Below are positions 1 through 6,025 of a stretch of 25,723 nucleotides of DNA, in pieces. Under the pieces are notes generated by a model. That model had not been told where the DNA came from and ran no database searches. It saw nothing but the letters and a program-made list of their open reading frames with translations. Numbering within the stretch: position 1 is the stretch's first letter; every line of letters begins with the position of its first letter. The translations under genes were made by a program, and so were the position numbers. Source of the stretch: Anthropogastromicrobium sp963626545 (GTDB lineage: Bacteria > Bacillota > Clostridia > Lachnospirales > Lachnospiraceae). Location: contig CAVFYJ010000043.1 of the NCBI GenBank assembly GCA_963626545.1, positions 1 to 25,723 of the forward strand, written 5' to 3'.

Positions 1-240
1 CCGGCATTCAAGGAAAACTTTGCATGCTCGGCCATTCTATGACCGAGTTATTGACTGTAAAAACTGAATAGTTCCATGAACTACTCGGCTATTGAATGAC
101 CAAACATTCCAGAGACAGATTCCTAAAATAAAACAAATTTTTGCGTGATTGTCCATTGCATCCGCTGTGCGTGTGTGCTATCGTACCTTTGTGCAAATGG
201 CAAATAAAAGCCATACTGGTACGGAAAGGATGTGGGACAA
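1..240. other. Non-coding left edge with palindromes
   Basis: No convincing gene lies between the left edge and the first MATE gene. A hairpin occurs at 27-47 (separate entry). A related half-copy, ctcggctatt followed by gaatgacc, sits at 84-101, and ctgaatagtt at 64-73 matches the tip of the MITE-like element at 20884-21029. A nested stem lies just ahead of the MATE ribosome site: cgtacc (182-187) pairs with ggtacg (218-223), and inside it atggc (197-201) pairs with gccat (210-214). A weak promoter-like pair, ttgcat (156-161) and tatcgt (179-184) at 17-nt spacing with an extended TGn, could drive the MATE gene. The pieces look like decayed small repeats. Function unknown. Confidence 0.5.
27..47. 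repeat. Palindromic repeat, left-edge copy
   Basis: The nine-base arms ctcggccat and atgaccgag surround a three-base tct loop, pairing with one mismatch. The same arms, with tca in the loop, recur at the right edge (25692-25712), and a half-copy lies at 84-101. On the minus strand the arm contains ATGGCCGAG. The frame from that ATG (position 35) stays open to the left edge for 11 codons, but no Shine-Dalgarno site precedes it, so no gene is called there. Confidence 0.6.
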
Positions 241-1584
241 GTGAAAAATATGACAACAGGAAAGGCAATGCCATTGATCGTGGGATTTGCCGTTCCACTT
301 TTGATCGGAGGTGTATTCCAGCAGGTCTACAATCTGGTCGACGTGATGATCGTAGGAAGATACTTGGGAGAACAGGCATTAGCTGGAGTCGGCAGCACGG
401 GCAGCTTAACGTTTTTCATGTTGTCGCTTGTAATGGGGCTATGTAACGGTGCTGGTATTTTGGTCGCGCAATGCTTTGGTGTGGGCAATTTTACAGACAT
501 GAGACGGGCAGTGACATCTATCATATGGATTGCGGGTATACTGACAGGAATCGTAATGCTGATTGGTGTATTTGCCTGCCCGTTTTTTCTGCGCCTGTTA
601 AGTGTTCCGGAGGATGTCATTGGGTACTCGGTGACGTATATGAGAATATTGCTTCTCTTTACGGCAGGCAGCGTGGCATACAATGGTGCATCCGCAGTGC
701 TTCGCAGCTTAGGCGATTCTAAAACGCCACTCACGGCATTGATTATTGCCTCTGTGATCAATATTGTACTTGATCTGGTGTTAATTGTCGTGATTCCGCT
801 TCATGTGGCAGGTGCGGCAATCGCAACGGTCATTGCACAGCATGCTTCTGCTGGATATTGTCTGTTCTATTTGTATCGAAAGAGAGAAGAATTTGGCCTC
901 TCTGGACTTCCGGCAAAGCCAGACCGCGATATGACAGCAAAAATCTTTAAGATTGGTGTTCCGACTGCATTTCAGTCCTGTCTGATTTCGCTTGGCAGTA
1001 TGAGTGTGCAACGATTGATCAATTCATTTGGCACATCGGTCATGGCAGGCTATACCGCAGCAGTTAAGATCGACAACATTGCAATTCAGGTGATCACGTC
1101 GTTAGGTTCTGCACTTTCTGTCTTCACGAGCCAGAATATTGGAAAGCGGCAGTTTAAGCGCATTCGGGAAGGCTTGCATTGCACTCTTTTTCTAAGTATT
1201 GCGTCTGCACTTATAATTGCAGCGGCGGCAATGCTGTTTGGACGTCAGCTGATGATGCTTTTTCTGGGAAGCGGTCAATCACAGGATGCCGTGGCCGTTG
1301 GTGCGCAGTATTTGACCGTAATGGGAATTGCCTACCTGATCTGCGCTGTAATGCAAAGCTACCAGAATATCATCCGTGGTGCTGGAGATGCGAATACTTG
1401 TATGGTAGCGGGCTTTACGGAGCTGGCAGGTCGAATCACCTTTGCATATTTGCTTGCCCCACATCTGGGTGAGATGGGCATTTGGATTGCCACACCGTTG
1501 TCGTGGGGCTGTGGCTGCGTAGTTCCAGTTCTTCGCTATTACAGTGGAAAGTGGAAGAATAAGGCATTAGTGGGAAAGAGTTAA
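241..1584 (+). CDS. MATE family multidrug/Na+ (H+) efflux transporter
   Basis: An inner-membrane antiporter of the MATE family (NorM/DinF-like), which exports cationic drugs or metabolites in exchange for Na+ or H+. About 447 residues and roughly 12 hydrophobic segments fit the family. Both inverted halves are visible: the first starts near residue 6 with a PLLIGGVFQQVYNLVD stretch, then a VGRYLG turn; the second starts near residue 226 with GVPTAFQSCLISLGS and AGYTAAVKID. GTG at 241 is preferred because aaagga (225-230) lies 10 nt before it. GTG at 232 would be only one base from that site, and ATG at 250 is a further option. The stop overlaps the stop of the convergent LysR gene. The substrate cannot be read from sequence. 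Confidence 0.9.
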   Translation: MKNMTTGKAMPLIVGFAVPLLIGGVFQQVYNLVDVMIVGRYLGEQALAGVGSTGSLTFFMLSLVMGLCNGAGILVAQCFGVGNFTDMRRAVTSIIWIAGILTGIVMLIGVFACPFFLRLLSVPEDVIGYSVTYMRILLLFTAGSVAYNGASAVLRSLGDSKTPLTALIIASVINIVLDLVLIVVIPLHVAGAAIATVIAQHASAGYCLFYLYRKREEFGLSGLPAKPDRDMTAKIFKIGVPTAFQSCLISLGSMSVQRLINSFGTSVMAGYTAAVKIDNIAIQVITSLGSALSVFTSQNIGKRQFKRIREGLHCTLFLSIASALIIAAAAMLFGRQLMMLFLGSGQSQDAVAVGAQYLTVMGIAYLICAVMQSYQNIIRGAGDANTCMVAGFTELAGRITFAYLLAPHLGEMGIWIATPLSWGCGCVVPVLRYYSGKWKNKALVGKS

Positions 1585-2471
1585 ATTAACAGCTTATATT
1601 CACTCGATTTGAGCAGCTCTTGTTTCAGCGTATGGAAAAAGAGCTGCTCAAATGGCAATTTGCGGTTTGCCTTTTTTACATAATAAATGATTCGTGAGGT
1701 CGGCGGTGTTGTTAATTGGTGCGAGGAAACAAATGGCAGTTCACTAATGGAAGCGGCTACGGAGTAGGGAGCCACTGCCCATGTATCCTTACGCGAAAGA
1801 AAATATTCGAGCAAACTCATCTGATCCATGTAGGAATGATAATTGGCAGAGGAGCCAAACCAGTAATCGTGCCAGGTGTGAAATTCAGGATTCCACGGAA
1901 GAAAGATCTCGTAGTGTGGATCAAGCTCTGATGGGGAGACGATATCGGGATAATCTTTTGAGGTATTGGTTAAAAGGATCATAGATTCCTGAAAAAGAGG
2001 AATGGTTTCGAGTCCTGGATAATAGCGAGCATCGGAGATTAGTGCCAGATCGACAAGTCCGTTTGCAACATAATCGTATCCTTCAAAGGAATGGCAATGG
2101 CGAAAACAGATTCTTATATTTTCTGGCTCAAGAGCAAGGCTACGAAATACCTCAGGCAGAATATAGCTGCTGACGCTGTTGATTGCAGATAATTTAAAAA
2201 TATCAGACTGATCGAGTTCTTTAATGTCGAAAGCTTCCTGCCACAGATCCTTCAAGCGATGCGCAACAGAAATAAATGCCTCGCCTTTTTCGGTAAGTTC
2301 GATTTTTCGCTGACCTTTTTGGCGTAAAAACAGGGAATAGCCAAGTTCTGCCTCCAACGTTTGGATGCGTCTTGTTAAGGCAGGCTGTGTCAAAAATAGG
2401 TGATCGGCAGCGGCAGAAATAGAGCCGGACTTTACAATTTCAAAAAATGCTTCAATTTCAGAATGAGTCAT
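1581..2471 (-). CDS. LysR-type transcriptional regulator
   Basis: A DNA-binding regulator of 296 residues, the usual LysR length. The N-terminal winged helix-turn-helix spans residues 1-60, with the recognition region SISAAADHLFLTQPALTRRI at about 17-36, followed by LEAELGYSLF. Residues 90-296 form the periplasmic-binding-protein-like effector domain. ATG at 2471 is chosen because aaggaga lies 8 nt upstream on the minus strand; the open frame runs further upstream but encodes a basic non-LysR stretch. It is divergent from the MATE gene at 2709 and convergent with the MATE gene at 241, so by the usual LysR logic it probably controls 2709 and itself. Its 3' end contains a 15-bp perfect inverted repeat (separate entry). 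The inducer is unknown. Confidence 0.9.
   Translation of the reverse strand: MTHSEIEAFFEIVKSGSISAAADHLFLTQPALTRRIQTLEAELGYSLFLRQKGQRKIELTEKGEAFISVAHRLKDLWQEAFDIKELDQSDIFKLSAINSVSSYILPEVFRSLALEPENIRICFRHCHSFEGYDYVANGLVDLALISDARYYPGLETIPLFQESMILLTNTSKDYPDIVSPSELDPHYEIFLPWNPEFHTWHDYWFGSSANYHSYMDQMSLLEYFLSRKDTWAVAPYSVAASISELPFVSSHQLTTPPTSRIIYYVKKANRKLPFEQLFFHTLKQELLKSSEYKLLI
1607..1653. repeat. 15-bp perfect inverted repeat inside LysR 3' end
   Basis: atttgagcagctctt (1607-1621) and aagagctgctcaaat (1639-1653) are exact reverse complements around a 17-nt spacer. The repeat codes for LysR residues FEQLF and QELLKS, so both arms are translated. It lies just beyond the convergent MATE stop and could form a strong hairpin in the 3' end of either transcript. 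No T-run follows directly. Confidence 0.7.
1654..1677 (+). terminator. Weak terminator candidate for first MATE gene
   Basis: ggcaa (1654-1658) can pair with ttgcc (1667-1671), followed by six T (1672-1677). The stem is only five pairs. It stands directly after the 15-bp inverted repeat and inside the LysR coding region, where a plus-strand transcript from the MATE gene would need to end. Confidence 0.35.
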
Positions 2472-2553
2472 GAGTGGTTTCTCCTTTTCTTTATGTATTC
2501 TATTTCTTTTTTGGGGTTTTCTTGGCTTCTTTCTTAGAATCAAATATAACATA

Positions 2554-2590
2554 TAGCTTATATTATATGGCTAAAATATGCATTTTACAA
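2554..2590 (-). promoter_or_regulatory. LysR promoter with dyad operator candidate
   Basis: On the minus strand TTGTAA (2585-2590) and a perfect TATAAT (2562-2567) are 17 nt apart, a good sigma-A promoter for the LysR gene. A dyad TAGC-N12-GCTA (2554-2573) covers the -10 box and has the dimensions of a LysR-type binding site. This fits the autoregulation and divergent control common in the family. Binding is inference. Confidence 0.5.
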
Positions 2591-2620
2591 TGTATATTAT
2601 TTCGATTATTATTGATGTAC

Positions 2621-2708
2621 TTATTACAGGTCACGGGGCAATTACCACCGTCTTCGTAAAACTACCTGCCGGTGAACCGCAACTGTAGAAAGAGGGAGAA
2701 TAATCATT
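2621..2708 (+). promoter_or_regulatory. Structured leader of second MATE gene; cobalamin-aptamer-like fragment
   Basis: The stretch before the start has a caccg/cggtg pairing (2647-2651 with 2670-2674). It contains ggtgaaccgcaactgt (2671-2686), which resembles the conserved GGTGAAA...CCGC(C/A)ACTGT core of AdoCbl riboswitches with the middle deleted, followed by agaaagagggag, the ribosome site. The usual upstream AGGGAA strand and the 3' part of the aptamer are not visible. At under 90 nt it is too short for an intact riboswitch. It may be a remnant or a chance match. Confidence 0.25.
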
Positions 2709-4094
2709 ATGAAAAGTGTGGAAAGTACAAAAGATTTGCTTCATGGAAATATAAAAAGGCAATTGATTGCGCTGATGCTTCCACTGATTTTGGGAAATAT
2801 TCTACAGCAGTTTTATAACACGATTGATTCTATGATTGTGGGACGATATGTAGGAAACACAGCATTTGCAGCAGTAGGGCTGGCAGGAAGCGTGATGAAT
2901 TTGTTTATTTTCATGCTAAGTGGCGGCACAAATGGAATTTCGATTATTTTTGCGGAGTTTTATGGACAGAAAAACTGGGAGCTTTTGCGAAGAGAAAGTT
3001 TTTTGTCAATTGTGCTGGGAGGCAGCGTGGCAATCGTATTTGGTTTGCTTGGCATGTCTTTCTTGCCGTTTCTTTTGCAAGTGCTTCAGACACCAGAAGA
3101 GGTAGTTGGCTATGCGAGAGACTATCTTTTTATAATTCTTTTGGGGCTTCCAATTACCTTTTTTTATAACTGGTGTGCGGCGGTGCTTCAGGCCGCGGGA
3201 GATACAAAGACACCATTGTATACACTGTTAATTGCAATGAGCATAAATACAATACTTGATTTTCTATTTGTTGCCGGACTAAAGATGGGAACATCTGGAA
3301 CTGCCATTGCCACGGTGATGGCTCAATTTCTAGCAGCCGCAATCTGCCTGTGTATGATGAAAAGAAAGCACCCAGAATTTTTTTGGGGGTGCGACGATCT
3401 TGTATGGGACAAAAAGCTGATGAAAAAGACGGCAAAATTTGGCGTAGTCTCAGCAATGCATCAGTCCAGCCTTTACATCGGAAAGCTTCTTGTACAGGGA
3501 GCGGTCAATACGGGCGGAACGGATATGATCTCGGCATACACAGCTACTATGCGAATTGAAGGATTTGCAAATTCATTCAGTGATAGCGGCGCTGTTGCCA
3601 TCTCGGTATTTGTTGCACAAAATCTTGGGGCAGGCAAGAAGGATCGTGTCCGCTGTGGATTTTTTCAGGGTTTCACGGTAATGATTCCGCTTGCAATTGT
3701 TCTTTCTGTACTGATGATTCTCTTTACAAAAAAGGCAGTGCTTGTTTTGATGGGCGATCCATCGGCTGTTGTTTTGAAAAATGCAGATGAATATATGCTT
3801 GTGATTTCTCTGTTTTATTTTCTTTGTTTTACGGGAAGTACTTTTGTCGGACTGTTTCGCGGAATTGGAAGAGTCGAGGTACCAGTCATAGGTACCTTTA
3901 TTCAGATGTCCATTCGTGTTGTACTGTCCTATACACTAATTGGTTTGCTTGGCTTAAAGGCGATTGCACTAGCAACCGGACTTGGCTGGTCGGTGATTGT
4001 TATGTATCAGATTTTGACATATCGAAAGATGAAAAAAGACTTGACTTTTGAAAATGGATCTGATAGACTGAGTTCGATAAAAGGGAGTAGCTGA
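2709..4094 (+). CDS. MATE family efflux transporter
   Basis: A second MATE antiporter of 461 residues, clearly diverged from the one at 241 and probably with a different substrate. Each half begins with a MATE-type helix: LPLILGNILQQFYNTIDSMI near residues 24-43 followed by VGRYVG, and FGVVSAMHQSSLYIGKLLVQ near 245. The motif SAYTATMRIEGFANSFSDSG marks the second half. ATG at 2709 has agagggag (2691-2698) 10 nt upstream. The gene is divergent from the LysR regulator with 237 nt between them, which suggests it is the regulated target. A promoter for the next gene lies inside its last codons (4041-4069). Confidence 0.92.
   Translation: MKSVESTKDLLHGNIKRQLIALMLPLILGNILQQFYNTIDSMIVGRYVGNTAFAAVGLAGSVMNLFIFMLSGGTNGISIIFAEFYGQKNWELLRRESFLSIVLGGSVAIVFGLLGMSFLPFLLQVLQTPEEVVGYARDYLFIILLGLPITFFYNWCAAVLQAAGDTKTPLYTLLIAMSINTILDFLFVAGLKMGTSGTAIATVMAQFLAAAICLCMMKRKHPEFFWGCDDLVWDKKLMKKTAKFGVVSAMHQSSLYIGKLLVQGAVNTGGTDMISAYTATMRIEGFANSFSDSGAVAISVFVAQNLGAGKKDRVRCGFFQGFTVMIPLAIVLSVLMILFTKKAVLVLMGDPSAVVLKNADEYMLVISLFYFLCFTGSTFVGLFRGIGRVEVPVIGTFIQMSIRVVLSYTLIGLLGLKAIALATGLGWSVIVMYQILTYRKMKKDLTFENGSDRLSSIKGSS
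4041..4069 (+). promoter_or_regulatory. Sigma-A promoter inside MATE 3' end
   Basis: TTGACT (4041-4046), a 17-nt spacer and TAGACT (4064-4069), with TGA directly before the -10 giving an extended element. It lies 25 nt before the MATE stop. Transcription from it would start near 4076 and give a leader of about 165 nt for the antiporter gene at 4240. I see no better promoter after the terminator at 4163. Confidence 0.45.
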
Positions 4095-4162
4095 CCGAAA
4101 TAGGTTCACTTCTTCGTCAATACAGTTATTCAAGGCAATAACTCGGAAAGTGATGAAACAGC

Positions 4163-4201
4163 GAGACTTTTACTGCAAATGCAGTAGGAGTCTCTTTTTT
4201 T
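4163..4201 (+). terminator. Intrinsic terminator/attenuator ahead of cation antiporter
   Basis: gagacttttactgc (4163-4176) pairs fully with gcagtaggagtctc (4181-4194), with two G-U pairs and an aaat loop, then seven T. It ends only 38 nt before the antiporter start. Upstream, agttatt/aataact (4129-4135 with 4142-4148 approximately) forms an inner hairpin, flanked by tcactt and aagtga, which can also pair. It is either the MATE terminator or a leader attenuator of the antiporter. Confidence 0.8.
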
Positions 4202-4239
4202 ATACCTACTGCAAATAAAATAAGAAAGAGGCAGGTAGT

Positions 4240-5169
4240 ATGATCGTACAAATTTTTATTTTGCTGGCAGGATTTGTGCTCTTGGTAAAAGGCGCAGATT
4301 GGTTTGTGGAAGGTGCAGCAAGCATTGCTAAAAAGTTAGGAATTCCGCAGCTTGTAATAGGACTTACAATTGTGGCAATGGGAACAAGTATGCCAGAGGC
4401 AGCTGTTAGTATTACAGCGGCATTGAATAAGAATGCAGGAATCACGATTGGAAATATTGTGGGAAGCAATATCCTTAACATCTTGATTATTCTTGGAATT
4501 ACAGCAGTAATTACAACTGTTTCCATTCAAAAATCAACATTATATTATGAAATACCATTTATGATTGGAATTACCGTACTGCTGATGATATTTGGAATTA
4601 CGGGTTCCCAAATTACATTCGTGGAAGGCGTAATTTTCTGGATTTTATTTCTGATCTATCTGGGATATCTTTATTGGATGTCAAAAAAAGGCGCAGCGCA
4701 GGAAGAAGAGAATGCAAAAGAGATCCCAGTGTGGAAGTGCATTCTGTTCATGATACTTGGTGGAATTATGGTAGTAAAGGGAAGTGATTTTGCTGTCAGC
4801 GGCGCATCTGAAATTGCAAGATTTTTTGGAATGAGTGAACGATTTATTGGTCTTACAATCGTCGCATTTGGAACGTCCCTTCCAGAGCTGGTAACATCGG
4901 TTACGGCAGCAAGAAAAGGAAATGCGGGAATTGCAATTGGAAATATCGTGGGAAGTAATATTTTCAATATTTTGTTTGTGATCGGAACAACTGCTTTTAT
5001 TTGTTCAGTGCCATTTGAACGTAAGTTTATTATTGATACGATCATTGCCATTTTTAGTGGTGTGCTGCTTTGGGGTGGAACCATTAAGAAGAAAGAATTG
5101 AGAAAGCCTTGTGGAATTCTGATGCTGTTGGGTTATGCGGCATATTTTGTATATTTATGTATGATCTAG
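4240..5169 (+). CDS. CaCA family sodium/calcium exchanger-type antiporter (YrbG-like)
   Basis: An inner-membrane cation antiporter of 309 residues with the two alpha repeats that line the ion pathway in this superfamily. Repeat 1 has GTSMPE (48-53) and GNIVGSN (71-77); repeat 2 has GTSLPE (211-216) and GNIVGSN (234-240). The acidic Glu of each GTSxPE is present. About ten hydrophobic segments split into two inverted halves around a charged loop near residue 160. ATG at 4240 has aagaaagagg 8 nt upstream. The likely exchange is Ca2+ (or another cation) against Na+ or H+; direction and substrate are inferred from the family. The leader carries an intrinsic terminator. Confidence 0.93.
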   Translation: MIVQIFILLAGFVLLVKGADWFVEGAASIAKKLGIPQLVIGLTIVAMGTSMPEAAVSITAALNKNAGITIGNIVGSNILNILIILGITAVITTVSIQKSTLYYEIPFMIGITVLLMIFGITGSQITFVEGVIFWILFLIYLGYLYWMSKKGAAQEEENAKEIPVWKCILFMILGGIMVVKGSDFAVSGASEIARFFGMSERFIGLTIVAFGTSLPELVTSVTAARKGNAGIAIGNIVGSNIFNILFVIGTTAFICSVPFERKFIIDTIIAIFSGVLLWGGTIKKKELRKPCGILMLLGYAAYFVYLCMI

Positions 5170-5181
5170 GCACAATTAATT

Positions 5182-5666
5182 GCCATCCTGTGAATGAATA
5201 TCTGCCGACACATCCCGAATATTCATGGATAAAGGAAGTCAGCTCAAAAGCAGTCAAACATGCGATTGAATGTGGGTGTACTGCATTTACAAGATTTTTT
5301 AAGCATCAGAGTGGATTTCCCAATTTCAAAAAGAAAGACATCTCAGATGTAAAGATGTATTTTGTAAAGAACAATCCGAAGGACTGCTTTTGTGAGCGGC
5401 ACCGAATCCACATTCCAACACTTGGCTGGGTGAGGTTAAAGGAAAAGGGATATCTGCCAACAACGAAAGATGGCTGGCGAATTCGAAGCGGAGCTGTTTC
5501 AAATCATCTTTCAAAAGCAGTGGCATCACAAAAATTTTATGAGTTTCGAGAAAAACTCATGATGAAATGTCACATGGAAGGACTAGTGGTAGACGTCAAA
5601 CCAACCGTATTTGCAATGCGCACCGCAAAGTATTTTAACCTTTGGACCATGCTTTGGCGAGCATGA
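5182..5666 (+). pseudogene. Decayed TnpB (IS200/IS605 OrfB) remnant with internal deletion
   Basis: A translated stretch begins NEYLPTHPEYSWIKEVSSKA and continues with FFKHQSGFPNFKKK, DVKMYF and ERHRIHIPTLGWVRLKE, the usual order of the N-terminal half of TnpB proteins. After RSGAVSN (about 5508) it jumps to KFYEFREKLMMKC, which belongs to the late RuvC-proximal part, then loses similarity. The N-terminal ~50 residues, the central RuvC catalytic region and the zinc ribbon are missing, so it cannot be active. It starts almost at the stop of the antiporter gene. I see no left or right transposon end and no associated tnpA. The family call is from remembered TnpB sequence patterns. Confidence 0.8.
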
Positions 5667-5778
5667 GTTTCAGGGGCACTACTCCGGTGAGGAGACAAAT
5701 GCGGACGGTTACACCATCTTTTGCAATGCCCTCACACCAGTAGATAAGACCGTATTTCTTGGTGTAAAGCGCAGATAA
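5641..5778 (+). pseudogene. 3' stub of an unidentified gene
   Basis: In a different frame from the TnpB remnant, 45 codons read FGPCFGEHEFQGHYSGEETN, then ADGYTIFCNALTPVDKTVFL and GVKRR before a TAA. The composition and third-position use look protein-like rather than random, and there is no start or ribosome site. It is probably the last part of a gene whose 5' end was removed when the TnpB element inserted or decayed. I do not recognise the family. Confidence 0.35.
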
Positions 5779-5795
5779 AGATTATATAAAAGAAC

Positions 5796-5823
5796 TTTAC
5801 ATAGACTTTACATAAAACTAACA
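5796..5823 (+). promoter_or_regulatory. PhoP box (three TTWACA-type repeats at 11-bp period)
   Basis: tttaca (5796-5801), tttaca (5807-5812) and ctaaca (5818-5823) are separated by exactly five bases each, the arrangement of the B. subtilis PhoP box (TT[ATC]ACA-N5 direct repeats). A weak -10, tagcat (5833-5838), follows at a suitable distance. The downstream gene is a phosphate cotransporter, which supports phosphate-starvation control by PhoPR. Confidence 0.7.
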
Positions 5824-5862
5824 TAGAGCTGATAGCATGATTTTCCCAGTCGGGGTACATTG

Positions 5863-5994
5863 AATAGGGAGGGTGGAGCAGGACTGCAACACCCTTCCTA
5901 TTCTGACGTTAACGATAATGGTTACGGTCAAACAAAGCGCAAAGAAAACGCAAACAAGGCTAAAAGAAAGCTCAGTAAGAGCTAAGACCGTAAC
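5863..5994 (+). promoter_or_regulatory. Structured 5' leader of Na+/Pi cotransporter gene
   Basis: Two stems fill the leader. aatagggagggtg (5863-5875) pairs with cacccttcctatt (5890-5902), 13 pairs with one G-U. gttacggtc (5921-5929) pairs with gaccgtaac (5986-5994), nine perfect pairs closing a purine-rich loop, with a small agctc/gagct hairpin (5969-5983) inside. No T-run follows, so these are not ordinary terminators. Function unknown; RNA stability or translation control is possible. Confidence 0.45.
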
Positions 5995-6025
5995 ACACAT
6001 CCGGGAGAACCGGGGGAGGAAAATC

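Noticed and set aside
5873..6025. N-terminal extension of the Na+/Pi cotransporter
   Set aside because: The stretch is the structured leader, rich in Lys/Arg/Thr codons without a ribosome site; ATG at 6026 starts directly before the first helix.
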